In this document: positions 7,490 through 15,922 of the stretch, one piece after another | Layout of the letters: each line of letters opens with the position of its first letter | Position numbering within the stretch: position 1 is the stretch's first letter | Source: an uncultured Limosilactobacillus sp. | GTDB taxonomy: Bacteria; Bacillota; Bacilli; Lactobacillales; Lactobacillaceae | DNA: 46,021 nucleotides | Direction of reading: 5' to 3' | NCBI RefSeq assembly: GCF_934202235.1 | Contig: NZ_CAKPXS010000007.1 | Span: forward strand, 1-46,021 | The notes under the pieces: model-generated | Database searches by the model: none | What the model was told of the DNA's origin: nothing | The model's input: only the letters and a program-made list of their open reading frames with translations | Program-made: the position numbers and the translations under genes

Positions 7490-7939
7490 ATGGAAAAGTA
7501 TCAACATCAAAAATTCCTGGTACCAATTGATGGGTCCAAAATAACCCCGCACTTGGTTGACCGGGCGATTGAATTGGCCAAGCAAAATAACGCGACGATC
7601 GACCTCTTAAACGTCATGCAAATCGACCAATTAACTGACGGCTTCGCTTCCACGATGGAAATCGATGAGGACGGCACATACACCCTTGTCAAGACGATTG
7701 AAGAACGGCTGGACGACCTCAAACAACGCGCCATCAAGAGTGGTGTCAAGGACGTCCACATCCACATTCGTTTTGGCAGCCCGAAGGAAGTCATTGCGCG
7801 CGAATTCCCGGCTGACCACCACACCGACCTAACAATTATCGGTGCTACCGGCTTGTCACGGGTCGAACGGGTCCTCGTTGGTTCAACCACCGCCTACGTC
7901 GTTCGCTACTCGCCGTGCGATGTGATGGTCATTCACTAA
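7490..7939 (+). CDS. Universal stress protein, UspA family
   Basis: A 149-residue cytoplasmic protein with the Rossmann-like Usp fold. The N-terminal strand FLVPIDGS ends in the conserved Asp, and the C-terminal GATGLSRVERVLVGSTTAYVV matches the ATP-binding G-2x-G-9x-G-S/T pattern, so it is predicted to bind ATP. GGAGG lies well placed before the ATG. The gene is monocistronic, divergent from the L,D-transpeptidase gene and ended by a strong terminator. Family members help survival of stress; a specific role cannot be read here. Confidence 0.93.
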   Translation: MEKYQHQKFLVPIDGSKITPHLVDRAIELAKQNNATIDLLNVMQIDQLTDGFASTMEIDEDGTYTLVKTIEERLDDLKQRAIKSGVKDVHIHIRFGSPKEVIAREFPADHHTDLTIIGATGLSRVERVLVGSTTAYVVRYSPCDVMVIH

Positions 7940-7951
7940 TAACGCAAAAAG

Positions 7952-7988
7952 AAAGGGACGCTGGCACGTCAAATGCCAGCGTCCTTTT
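7952..7988. terminator. Bidirectional terminator between uspA-like gene and ptsI
   Basis: GGACGCTGGCA and TGCCAGCGTCC form a perfect 11-base stem (7956-7966 / 7974-7984) followed by TTTT and preceded by an A-rich run. It can end both convergent transcripts. Confidence 0.9.
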
Positions 7989-8006
7989 CACTTTAGTGAA
8001 AAACGG

Positions 8007-9728
8007 TTAGTTCAGGTGGTCCTTAACCAGCTTTTCAACATCTTCTTGGGTGTCCATGGCGAGTGCCTTGTCAACCAGGGCTGCACAGTCCTTGGTATCC
8101 AGCTTGCTCATCATGCTCCGGGTCCGCAGGATGGAAGTTGCACTCATTGAGTACTCATCCAAGCCCATCCCCATCAGCAATGGCAATGCCAGTTCATCAC
8201 CGGCCATTTCGCCACACATTGCTGCCTTGGTGTTGTGACGGTGAGCAGCCTTGATAACATGGTTGATTAAACCAAGGAAGGCCGGGTTCAGTGGCTGGTA
8301 AAGGTAGGAAACAGCATCGTTACCACGGTCAGCAGCGAAATTGTATTGAATCAGGTCGTTAGTCCCGATGGAGAAGAAGTCAACTTCTTCAGCCATCTTG
8401 TCAGCGTTAATTGCTGCCAGTGGCACTTCAATCATCATCCCAATCTTGACGTTCTTGCCAATGCCCGGGTGATCCTTTTGTAATTCTTCAACACATTCGT
8501 TGTAAACCTTCTTGGCAGCCAGCAGTTCAGCCAGCGTCCCGATCATTGGGAACATGATCGAAATGGGGCCGAATTCAGAAGCACGGATCAAAGCACGCAG
8601 TTGCGGCTTGAAGATCTTTTCTGGGTCGTGCAGGCTAATCCGGATAGCACGGTAACCCAAGAACGGGTTCATTTCCTTCGGCAGTGGCAAGTAGTCCAGC
8701 GGCTTGTCCCCACCAATGTCCAGGGTCCGGACAACTACCGGCTTGCCCTTCATGCCGACAACGGCCTTCTTGTAGGCTTCAAATTGTTCATCCTCAGTTG
8801 GCATGTGGTCACTGCCCATGTAGAGGAATTCTGAGCGGAAGAGTCCAACACCGTCAGCACCCTGCTTGACGGCATCGACAACGTCATCCGGCGTCCCAAT
8901 GTTAGCAGCAATTTCAAAGTCCTTGCCGTCCTTGGACTTGGAAGGAGCATCGACCATCTTAGCCCATTCAGCCCGTTCCTTTTCAAAGTCAGCAGCCTTC
9001 TTTTGGTATTCATCCACTTCATCATCACTCGGGTCAACGATGGCATCACCATTCAAACCGTCAACGATGATCTGCTGGCCAGACTTAACACTGGAAGTAA
9101 TGTTTTCTGAACCAACGATTGCCGGAATCCGCAGTGTCCGTGACATGATAGCGGCGTGGCTAGTCCGGCCACCGAGGTCGGTAACCATCCCCTTGACGAA
9201 CTTCTTGTCCATCTGTGAAGTGTCAGACGGGGTAATTTCGTGGGCAACGATAACCACTGGCTTGTCAATAGCAGCAATGTTTGGCAGTTGCTTGCCCAGC
9301 AGGTGGCTTAACGCCCGCTTTTCAACGTCCTTCACGTCAGCCGCACGTTCTTGCATGTACTGGTTATCCTTCATGGCAGCCAGTGTGTCTGAGAACATAT
9401 CCATGACGTCAGTCGTTGCCTGTTCAGCAGTAACCTTTTGATCTTCGATTTCCTGCTGAATCTGCTTCTTCATTTCAGGGTCAGACAAAATCGCAATGTG
9501 CGCATCGAAAACGGCCAGTTCCTCGTCCCCCAGACGGTCCTTGGCGTTTTCCTTAATCTTGTTTAACTCGTCGATTGAGTCAGCAAACGCCTTATCAACC
9601 CGCTGGTATTCGGCATCAGTATCTTCAATCTTCTTCTTATCAAAACTCAGGTCCGGGTCAACCAGCAGGTAGGCTTCGGCAATCCCGATACCATCACTAG
9701 CAGCAATCCCTTTAACAACTTTAGACAT
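8007..9728 (-). CDS. ptsI: PTS Enzyme I (phosphoenolpyruvate-protein phosphotransferase)
   Basis: Cytoplasmic Enzyme I takes phosphate from PEP and passes it to HPr, the first step of all PTS uptake. The 573 residues show the N-terminal HPr-binding domain, the phospho-histidine motif GGRTSHAAIMSR with His191, and the C-terminal PEP-binding barrel (KPVVVRTLDIGGDKP, DFFSIGTNDLIQY, CGEMAGD). ATG 9728 is chosen because AAGGGAGAA lies before it and the family starts MSKVVKGIAASDG; an in-frame ATG 84 bases upstream would add an atypical extension across a cre site. Normally ptsI follows ptsH; here no HPr gene is present, and ptsI is last after the ula genes, with its own promoter and cre box. Confidence 0.96.
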   Translation of the reverse strand: MSKVVKGIAASDGIGIAEAYLLVDPDLSFDKKKIEDTDAEYQRVDKAFADSIDELNKIKENAKDRLGDEELAVFDAHIAILSDPEMKKQIQQEIEDQKVTAEQATTDVMDMFSDTLAAMKDNQYMQERAADVKDVEKRALSHLLGKQLPNIAAIDKPVVIVAHEITPSDTSQMDKKFVKGMVTDLGGRTSHAAIMSRTLRIPAIVGSENITSSVKSGQQIIVDGLNGDAIVDPSDDEVDEYQKKAADFEKERAEWAKMVDAPSKSKDGKDFEIAANIGTPDDVVDAVKQGADGVGLFRSEFLYMGSDHMPTEDEQFEAYKKAVVGMKGKPVVVRTLDIGGDKPLDYLPLPKEMNPFLGYRAIRISLHDPEKIFKPQLRALIRASEFGPISIMFPMIGTLAELLAAKKVYNECVEELQKDHPGIGKNVKIGMMIEVPLAAINADKMAEEVDFFSIGTNDLIQYNFAADRGNDAVSYLYQPLNPAFLGLINHVIKAAHRHNTKAAMCGEMAGDELALPLLMGMGLDEYSMSATSILRTRSMMSKLDTKDCAALVDKALAMDTQEDVEKLVKDHLN

Positions 9729-9748
9729 TACAAATTCTCCCTTCAGCT

Positions 9749-9782
9749 TATGAGCGCTTACATCAAAGCTGATATTATTATA
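9749..9782 (-). promoter_or_regulatory. ptsI promoter -10 box and cre site
   Basis: On minus, TATAAT (9782-9777) is followed about 15 bases later by TGTAAGCGCTCATA (complement of 9749-9762). That differs in one position from the cre consensus TGWAANCGNTNWCA. A cre downstream of the start point fits CcpA roadblock repression. No good -35 box was found. Confidence 0.6.
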
Positions 9783-9824
9783 CAACGAATTGGTCCATTT
9801 GTGACTGACCAACTATCGTTCTTA

Positions 9825-10556
9825 CTAGTTTTCCCGCTTAGCGTGGTCCTTGCTGTGAGCGTTGTTCTGGCCGTAGTAAGCGTTCTTGCCGTGCTTACGG
9901 TAGTAATGCTTGTCCAGCAGGTACTGTGGCAAGTGAATGTCCGCCCGGTTGAGCATCATAGCGTGGTAGTCTTCTTCGGCAACGACTTCCAGCACCTTCG
10001 CGTTGTACACCGCCTTGGCTGGCGTCGGACCCCAGGTGAATGGGCCGTGTTGCATCACTAATGCTGCCGGAGTGGCTTCGTAGTCCAGATGACGTTCCTT
10101 AAACGACCGAATGATGACCTTCCCGGTGTTGCCCTCGTAGTCTTCTTCGATTTCTTCCTTAGTCAACGCATCGGCCGCCGGTACGTCGGTGTAGAAAGTA
10201 TCCGCGTGGGTGGTGTTTAGTGCCGGGATGTCCATCCGGGCTGCGGCGAAGGAAACGGCCCACGGTGAGTGGGTGTGGACAATCCCGCCGATCTTGGGGA
10301 AGTGGTTGTACAAGTAAGTGTGGGTTGGCGTATCGGATGACGGGTTGAGGTCACCTTCCACCACTTCCCCCTTCAGGTTAACCACTACCATGTCATCAGG
10401 CGTCAGTTCGTCGTACGGGACCCCGGACGGCTTGATTACGTAAAGCCCTTTTTCGCGATCAATCCCGGAGACATTCCCCCAGGTAAAGGTTACCAGACCG
10501 AGTTTCGGCAACTGCATATTGGCATCATAAACTTCTTTTTTCAGTTCTTCTAACAT
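9825..10556 (-). CDS. ulaF: L-ribulose-5-phosphate 4-epimerase, ascorbate pathway
   Basis: Converts L-ribulose-5-phosphate to D-xylulose-5-phosphate, the last step of anaerobic ascorbate use and the entry to the phosphoketolase route. 243 residues, class II aldolase/epimerase family. The metal and catalytic residues are in place: Asp75 in SSDTPTH, His94 and His96 in IVHTHSPW, His170 in VMQHGPF. AAGGAGAAGAG precedes the ATG. It follows ulaE by 13 bases. A second copy at 16812-17543 differs in only seven amino acids by my count. AraD of arabinose use catalyses the same reaction, but operon context favours UlaF. Confidence 0.94.
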   Translation of the reverse strand: MLEELKKEVYDANMQLPKLGLVTFTWGNVSGIDREKGLYVIKPSGVPYDELTPDDMVVVNLKGEVVEGDLNPSSDTPTHTYLYNHFPKIGGIVHTHSPWAVSFAAARMDIPALNTTHADTFYTDVPAADALTKEEIEEDYEGNTGKVIIRSFKERHLDYEATPAALVMQHGPFTWGPTPAKAVYNAKVLEVVAEEDYHAMMLNRADIHLPQYLLDKHYYRKHGKNAYYGQNNAHSKDHAKREN

Positions 10557-10569
10557 CGTTCTCTTCTCC

Positions 10570-11454
10570 TTACTTTTCTACTGGTTCCTGGTGAATGCCG
10601 ACGCGGGCAAAGATATCGTCAAAATAGGCTTTGGCCGCCTTTACTTCGCGAGTTGGGTCCGCGTCTCCGTTGTCGCCAGCCCACATTTCAATCGTGTAAC
10701 TACCGTTGTAGTTCAGCCGGACTAACTCCTTGAGCAGGCCTTCAAAGTCAACACAGCCCTCGCCAAATGGAACGTTCTTGAACTGCCCCTTAAAGGTTGG
10801 CGTGACGGCCTTGGTATCCTTCAAGTGAATGGCAGCGATGTTACCAGTGAACTTTTCCAGCTGGGCTGGCACATCGTTATCCGGCCAGGCCGACAGGTTC
10901 CCCAGGTCTGGGTAAGCCTGAAGCCATGGACTGTGAATCTGGGTCTTGTAGTGGGCAATCTTAGTCATCGAGTTAATGAAGGGATCGTCCATCGTTTCAA
11001 TTGACAACATGACCATCTTTTCGGCAGCCATGTGCACACACTTGGCCAGGTTTTCCACGTATAGTTCCCGGGACAGGTCCGACTTCGTCTCATAAAAGAC
11101 GTCGTAACCAGCCATTTGGATATTGTGGATTCCAAGGTCCACGGCCAAGTCAATCGCTTTTTGCATCATTTCCAGCGACTTTTGACGGATCTGCGGATCC
11201 TTAGAACCCAACGGGTAGCGGCGGTGACCCGAGAGCATCATCGTGTTAATCCGGCTGTGGGTAGCCCACATGGCTTGGCGAAAACTCTCCCGTTCTTCTG
11301 CCGTCCAGTCCAGCCGCGCCAAGCGTTCATCACTTTCGTCAATGGAAAATTCCAGGAAGTTAAAACCGAGGTCGTGGACCAGCTGGAACTTCTCTTGCCA
11401 CGACATGTCCTGCGGCAGGGCCTTTTCGTAAATTCCCAATGCGTTTGTTGTCAT
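10570..11454 (-). CDS. ulaE: L-ribulose/L-xylulose-5-phosphate 3-epimerase
   Basis: Converts L-xylulose-5-phosphate to L-ribulose-5-phosphate. 294 residues, TIM-barrel of the xylose-isomerase-like family. Barrel strands with metal-binding acids are visible: LEFSIDESDERL near residue 35, MLSIETMDDPF near 153-163, YPDLGNLSAW near 185, IHLKDTK, and TIEMWAGD near 250. AGGAAAGG lies before the ATG. It heads a downstream segment (ulaE, ulaF) separated from ulaD by a terminator-like hairpin. The length and residues are normal for UlaE/SgaU. Confidence 0.93.
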   Translation of the reverse strand: MTTNALGIYEKALPQDMSWQEKFQLVHDLGFNFLEFSIDESDERLARLDWTAEERESFRQAMWATHSRINTMMLSGHRRYPLGSKDPQIRQKSLEMMQKAIDLAVDLGIHNIQMAGYDVFYETKSDLSRELYVENLAKCVHMAAEKMVMLSIETMDDPFINSMTKIAHYKTQIHSPWLQAYPDLGNLSAWPDNDVPAQLEKFTGNIAAIHLKDTKAVTPTFKGQFKNVPFGEGCVDFEGLLKELVRLNYNGSYTIEMWAGDNGDADPTREVKAAKAYFDDIFARVGIHQEPVEK

Positions 11455-11477
11455 AAATACGTCCTTTCCTGTGCATT

Positions 11478-11525
11478 AAAAAAGCAATGGTCAACGAGGG
11501 CTAAATACCTCGTCAACCATTGCTG
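11478..11525 (-). terminator. Terminator between ulaD and ulaE (possible attenuator)
   Basis: On minus, a stem of about 17 bases with two internal mismatches (AGCAATGG ... CCATTGCT with GACGAGG/CCTCGT) is followed directly by TTTTTT. It can stop part of the transcript after ulaD and lower expression of ulaE and ulaF. Confidence 0.78.
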
Positions 11526-11552
11526 TAAGAGAGATTGTCGAATTGGATCTCA

Positions 11553-12191
11553 TTAGCCCCAAATCCGGTTGATTTCATCCTTGAATGACTGAGCGGCCTG
11601 GCGTGGGTCATCGGCACCGTGGATAGCACGGCCGGCAATGAAGCAGTAGACTGGCACACCCTTGAAGAGCTTCAGCACTTCCGGCTTAACTCCACCGGTA
11701 ACTGAAACCTTAAAGCCCATGTCGATCAGCTTTTTCACGGAGTTCAGGTCTTGTTCGCCCCATACCTGACCGGCAGCCTTGGCGTCACGGCTCTGGTGGT
11801 AAACCACCTGGTCAACACCGTTGTCGAGCCATTCTTGGGCCCGCTTCTCGTTGTCCCAGCCTTCGTATAATTCAACTTGGACTTCGATTTCCTTTTGGGC
11901 GGCAGCCATCGTTGGCACCGTCGCGGCGTTGATGCAGGTCATCCAGTCGGCACCGTGTTCAGCGGCAACCTTAGCCACGTGACCACCAGCATCGGCCACC
12001 TTGGCATCGGCCAAGATGATCTTGTTTGGTGCAATGGCCCGCAGGTCACTAACAGCGTCCATGCCTTCTTGGTAAATCAACAGGGTCCCGGCTTCGACAA
12101 CGTCAACGATGTCGCCAACCTGGTGAGCAACTTTGAGTGCAGCAGCCGTCGTGTCAGTATCGAGGGCTACTTGTAACAGTGGTTTTGACAT
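11553..12191 (-). CDS. ulaD: 3-keto-L-gulonate-6-phosphate decarboxylase
   Basis: Decarboxylates 3-keto-L-gulonate-6-phosphate to L-xylulose-5-phosphate. 212 residues, orotidine-phosphate-decarboxylase fold. Glu33 in VVEAGT and the D-x-K-x-x-D triad Asp62, Lys64, Asp67 (ADAKVADAG) are exactly those of characterised UlaD. GVDQVVYHQSRDAKAAG near residue 130 and SVTGGVKPE near 170 match substrate and phosphate loops. It lies 31 bases after ulaB. Hexulose-6-phosphate synthase is a close relative, but context decides for UlaD. Confidence 0.95.
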   Translation of the reverse strand: MSKPLLQVALDTDTTAAALKVAHQVGDIVDVVEAGTLLIYQEGMDAVSDLRAIAPNKIILADAKVADAGGHVAKVAAEHGADWMTCINAATVPTMAAAQKEIEVQVELYEGWDNEKRAQEWLDNGVDQVVYHQSRDAKAAGQVWGEQDLNSVKKLIDMGFKVSVTGGVKPEVLKLFKGVPVYCFIAGRAIHGADDPRQAAQSFKDEINRIWG

Positions 12192-12222
12192 AATTTGTTA
12201 CTCCTTCGTTTATGTTACTAAA

Positions 12223-12525
12223 CTACTTGCTAAACTTTTCGGAGAGCTGTGATGCCTTAACAGCGTCTTCAACTTCCTTCTTTGACATAACGTTCTTGAT
12301 GCCGATTACCACGCCACCGCGGTCTTCAACATCCTTGAACATCTTGACAAATGGCAGTGAAGTAAAGACAACGTCGTAGTTACGGGCAGTCCCCTTAGCT
12401 TCAGAAACTGAAGTGTGGTCAGACTGGGTAACCTTGAACCCCATGTCCTTAAGGGCTTTCGTTGCCGTCCGCATTAACATCAAACTAGTACCTGAACCGT
12501 TAGCACATGCAGTCAAAACTTTCAT
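12223..12525 (-). CDS. ulaB: Ascorbate PTS, EIIB component
   Basis: A 100-residue cytoplasmic phosphocarrier that takes phosphate from UlaC and gives it to ascorbate as UlaA imports it. The phosphorylated residue is Cys7 in the P-loop CANGSGTS. A TAGGAGG site precedes the ATG. Gene order ulaC, ulaA, ulaB differs from the enterobacterial A-B-C order. It ends 31 bases before ulaD. Confidence 0.93.
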   Translation of the reverse strand: MKVLTACANGSGTSLMLMRTATKALKDMGFKVTQSDHTSVSEAKGTARNYDVVFTSLPFVKMFKDVEDRGGVVIGIKNVMSKKEVEDAVKASQLSEKFSK

Positions 12526-12557
12526 GATATATCCTCCTAAGATTTAAATCAGTTTAA

Positions 12558-14063
12558 TTACTTAGCACTGTCAGCCTGAGCCTTGTGGCTTTCCTTCCAA
12601 GCATCGTAGTCCTTAACAATTTGGAAGTAGCCATCTGGGTCGTGGCGGTATTCCAGCTGTGGAATCAAAATCAATACCAGAACAACAATGGCAATACCAA
12701 TGTAGCCTAAGTACTTCATAACAACCGTAAATGCTGGCCATAACGTTGCCCAGTCGAACATTCCCAGGTAACCACCGTATGTTGCCATGCCAACCCAAGT
12801 TGCGATAAAGGCAGAACCAGCAACCTGAATAACACCACAAATGAACGGTGCAATCATTGCGTACTTGAAACCACCACGGTTGTTGGCGAAGACACCAATT
12901 GCGGCGTTGTCAAAGAACATCGGAATAAATCCGGCGATAACAATCGTTGGTGAGTGGAAGACTAACAGTAAACCAATCATTACGAACTGACCAAGAGCAC
13001 CAAACATAAAACCAATCGTTGCGGCATTTGGTGAACCGAAACCTAAAGTAGCGGCAACGTCGATGCCTGGCACAGAACCTGGCAGCCAACGTTCGGAAAT
13101 CCCGGTAAATGATTCAGTCAGTTCGTTAACGAATGTCCGAACCCCCAGCTGCAAGATGGCCAGGTAAACGGCAAACATCAATGAAGTCTGAATAATGTAG
13201 AAGATGAAACTCTGTCCTGGCTTCATAAACTTAGCGTGAACCAGGTAGGATGGTCCGAGGACGATCAGGATAATCCCGAAGAAGAAGATCATCAGGATTG
13301 AAGTGGAAACCATGTTGTCGTTAAACATTGACAGCCAACCTGGCAGTTCAATGTCTTCCAGACGACGGCTTTCGGTCTTACCCTTAGCCTTCGCACGCTT
13401 TTCCATCCATTCAGCCCACTTAGCAAAGATGAAAATCCCAAACATTTGCTGGTGAGCAATCCCGAAGCCGGCACCATCAGTTAATTCCTGGGTGATACCA
13501 ACGGTTAAGTTTGAACCAACGGCCCAGTAAAGCCCCAGGACAATCGACATGATGACCAGGATTTCGATCCGGCCCATCTTTGGGAAACAGAAGAGGAAGA
13601 GCCAGAAAGCAGTTGCGGCTTGCTGAACCTGAACGTTACCAGTCGTAAAGACGGCACGCAGTTTCGTGTACTTTTGGAAACGAACCAACAAGATGTTGAT
13701 AATGTAGGCAAACAGCAACAAGAGCATCGTATCAGCAAATGACCGGCCAAACCGCTTCATAATCCCGACAGTCACGGCGTTTTGTCCGAAGTACGGGTCA
13801 GTAACCATGGCGTGAAGATGGAAACGTTCACGCAGACCAACCAGAATTGGCCGGAATGAGTTAACCAGCCCAGCGGAACCAACCGTCAAAATAAAGTAAC
13901 CAACAGTCGCCTTCAAAAATCCAGAAATGGTATCGTACCATGGCTTCTTTTCCAGAATGTAACCAATCAGGACAATGAAACCAATCATGAAGGCTGGCTG
14001 TTCAAGAATGTTTGTGGCGAAGTATGTCCAGATCGCCATTAACACATTAAGAATAGCTTGCAT
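12558..14063 (-). CDS. ulaA: Ascorbate PTS, EIIC permease
   Basis: Membrane channel that imports L-ascorbate and releases ascorbate-6-phosphate. 501 residues with ten or more hydrophobic segments. Family motifs include NILEQPAFMIGFIVLIG near the start, GKYFILTVGSAGLV-like helix, LPGSVPGIDVAATLGFGSPNAATIGF near residue 340 and a long charged C-terminal tail. It lies between ulaC and ulaB. Two shorter relatives at 30776 and 36284 belong to other PTS units. Length is near the 465-505 normal for genuine UlaA. Confidence 0.94.
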   Translation of the reverse strand: MQAILNVLMAIWTYFATNILEQPAFMIGFIVLIGYILEKKPWYDTISGFLKATVGYFILTVGSAGLVNSFRPILVGLRERFHLHAMVTDPYFGQNAVTVGIMKRFGRSFADTMLLLLFAYIINILLVRFQKYTKLRAVFTTGNVQVQQAATAFWLFLFCFPKMGRIEILVIMSIVLGLYWAVGSNLTVGITQELTDGAGFGIAHQQMFGIFIFAKWAEWMEKRAKAKGKTESRRLEDIELPGWLSMFNDNMVSTSILMIFFFGIILIVLGPSYLVHAKFMKPGQSFIFYIIQTSLMFAVYLAILQLGVRTFVNELTESFTGISERWLPGSVPGIDVAATLGFGSPNAATIGFMFGALGQFVMIGLLLVFHSPTIVIAGFIPMFFDNAAIGVFANNRGGFKYAMIAPFICGVIQVAGSAFIATWVGMATYGGYLGMFDWATLWPAFTVVMKYLGYIGIAIVVLVLILIPQLEYRHDPDGYFQIVKDYDAWKESHKAQADSAK

Positions 14064-14079
14064 AATAGATCACCTTTTA

Positions 14080-14538
14080 TTACATATTGTGTTTCTTCAT
14101 AACGTCACGGTAGTCATTCATATTCTTGACCTTCATCAGATCTTCAACCATCCCGTCTTCCATTAACATGTCAGACAAGTTGGCAATGTTCTTAACGTGA
14201 GCGTCATGATCTTTAGCAGCCAGCATGAAGAACAGCTTTGCATCCTTTTCTGGGTTACCATCTTCAAAGGAAACCGTCTCTGGCATGATTGTAAAGCCGA
14301 TCCCTGTACCTAAAACCCCACTGTTTTCGGCAGAGGAATGTGGCATTGCCACGCCGGGAACGATCACAATGTAAGGGCCGTATTCCTTCACGTCAGAGAT
14401 AACTTGATCAACATATTGGTCGGTCACTAACTTGTTCTTTTTCATTACCTCGGCACTAACCCTAATAGCTTCTTCCCAATTCTTAGGGTGCTGGTCAGTA
14501 ATGTTTACCAAACCATTCTCTAAAAAGTAACGTAACAT
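14080..14538 (-). CDS. ulaC: Ascorbate PTS, EIIA component
   Basis: A 152-residue EIIA of the mannitol/fructose type that carries phosphate from HPr to UlaB. The phospho-histidine is His67 in VAMPHSSAEN; DHDAHVKNIANLSDML follows as in the family. ATG 14538 is chosen because GGGAGGAG lies before it; an upstream in-frame ATG would add 13 residues that include the Shine-Dalgarno region itself. It ends 16 bases before ulaA. Confidence 0.92.
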   Translation of the reverse strand: MLRYFLENGLVNITDQHPKNWEEAIRVSAEVMKKNKLVTDQYVDQVISDVKEYGPYIVIVPGVAMPHSSAENSGVLGTGIGFTIMPETVSFEDGNPEKDAKLFFMLAAKDHDAHVKNIANLSDMLMEDGMVEDLMKVKNMNDYRDVMKKHNM

Positions 14539-14615
14539 TATTAACTCCTCCCGCCCTTTCAGTGAGGGCTGCTTCACCGATTATCAGACACTACAAAACC
14601 TCACTCACTACTTCA

Positions 14616-15689
14616 TTACAGCAGTTCTGGGAATGGCAGGTCTGGCTTGTTCTTGAACGCATCGTGGAAACCACGGTCGTACATATATTCAAACTTGTCC
14701 TTGTCTTGTGGGTAGTTGAATTCGCCACCAACCTGAAGGATGTATGGCTTAAACTTATATTGCAGACGGTACTTCTTACGGTTCCAAAGAGCAATGATGT
14801 CCTTCGGGTCAGTGAAGAAGTTTGACCAGATGTCCCAGTGCATTGGGATAACAACGTTGGTCTTCAGATCTTCTGACATCCGCAGAACTTGTGAGTCGTC
14901 CAGCTTGTCGGTAATCCCACGTGGGTTTTCGCCGTAAGCACAAAGGGCAACGTCAATGTCGTTTTCGTTACCATGCTTAGTGAAGGTGTTGGACATGTGT
15001 GAGTCACCGGCATCATACAGGTTCCCACCAGTCGTTTCGAACAGGTAGTTAACGGCAACTTCGCTCATCTTACGAGGCATCTTGCCTTCCAACTTAACAC
15101 TTGGGTCGTCTTCGGTAACCAGTTCAGTCCGGTCAAATGATTCAAGAGCCTTAACGTTAACGGCGCCAACCTTTACTTCATCGCCGGGCTTAACAACAAT
15201 GGTCTTTTCCTTTGGAATACCCCATTCAACCCATTCATCAACAACGCCTTGTGGGCCGATGAACTTAGCCTTTGGACAGTTCTTGTTGATGCATGCAGCA
15301 GTGTAGATGTCCAGGTGGTCGTGGTGAGTGTGGGTAACGCAAAGCGCGTCAACGTCCTTGACAGCAAATGGGTCGATAACGTACGGACGGTTACGCAGGT
15401 TTGGTTGTTGTGCTTCCACACCAGCCATCCTCATCATTTGGTGACCCTTACGCATCTTGCCATCACCATGGGTGTGCTTACCAGTACCGTTCCACATATC
15501 AACCACGATGTTCGTGCCTTCGTGAGTCTTCAGCCAGAAGCCCATGCAACCGGTCCACCAAATTGAGAATGAACCTTCAGGAACCTTCTTATCAGCGATC
15601 GTTTCGTTAAGGTAAGTTCCCCATTCTGGGAAGTTGTTCTTAGCGAACGTTTCAGGTGTTACATCATTAATATTCTTTGGCGAAGCCAT
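14616..15689 (-). CDS. ulaG: L-ascorbate-6-phosphate lactonase
   Basis: Opens the lactone of ascorbate-6-phosphate to 3-keto-L-gulonate-6-phosphate. 357 residues, metallo-beta-lactamase fold, cytoplasmic, manganese-dependent in characterised members. The metal site H-T-H-H-D-H covers His120 to His125. The conserved IWWTGCMGFWLKT lies near residue 43 and VIPMHWDIWSN near 290. ATG 15689 is chosen because GGAGG is just upstream; an upstream in-frame start spans that site. It is the first gene of the ula operon, divergent from the regulator. Confidence 0.95.
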   Translation of the reverse strand: MASPKNINDVTPETFAKNNFPEWGTYLNETIADKKVPEGSFSIWWTGCMGFWLKTHEGTNIVVDMWNGTGKHTHGDGKMRKGHQMMRMAGVEAQQPNLRNRPYVIDPFAVKDVDALCVTHTHHDHLDIYTAACINKNCPKAKFIGPQGVVDEWVEWGIPKEKTIVVKPGDEVKVGAVNVKALESFDRTELVTEDDPSVKLEGKMPRKMSEVAVNYLFETTGGNLYDAGDSHMSNTFTKHGNENDIDVALCAYGENPRGITDKLDDSQVLRMSEDLKTNVVIPMHWDIWSNFFTDPKDIIALWNRKKYRLQYKFKPYILQVGGEFNYPQDKDKFEYMYDRGFHDAFKNKPDLPFPELL

Positions 15690-15922
15690 CAGAATTCCTC
15701 CTTCAAGAATCAACAATTTGTTTACGGTTACAATGTACCGTTTGAAGAAACCCTTTTCAACACCCGCTTATGTTAATTCGCAATCATATATGTTATTTAA
15801 ATGTTAATTAACATATATTATAAGTTAATTGTTATTCATTAAAGTGAATAACGTGATATTGTGTTTTAAGTATATTTGAATTAACATATAACCGAATAAA
15901 ACAACAAATGAGGTTAACAATC
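15690..15922. promoter_or_regulatory. Divergent ula control region with repeated operator-like motifs
   Basis: AT-rich DNA between ulaG and the regulator gene. A perfect 8-base inverted repeat GTTATTCA/TGAATAAC (15831-15852) lies just upstream of a minus-strand TATAAT (complement of 15817-15822). ATATATGTTA (15786-15795) and TAACATATAT (15809-15818) form a second inverted repeat over the presumed start point, enclosing the palindrome ATGTTAATTAACAT (15801-15814). TTAACATATA recurs at 15881-15890. These are likely binding sites for the DeoR-type regulator. No clear cre box is seen. Confidence 0.7.

Noticed and set aside
8866..9441. Plus-strand frame of 191 codons
   Set aside because: Mirror of ptsI codons; Ser/Thr-rich composition and no ribosome site.
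9729..9812. N-terminal extension of Enzyme I by 28 residues
   Set aside because: It would run across the cre site and the Shine-Dalgarno sequence, and Enzyme I normally starts at the chosen ATG.
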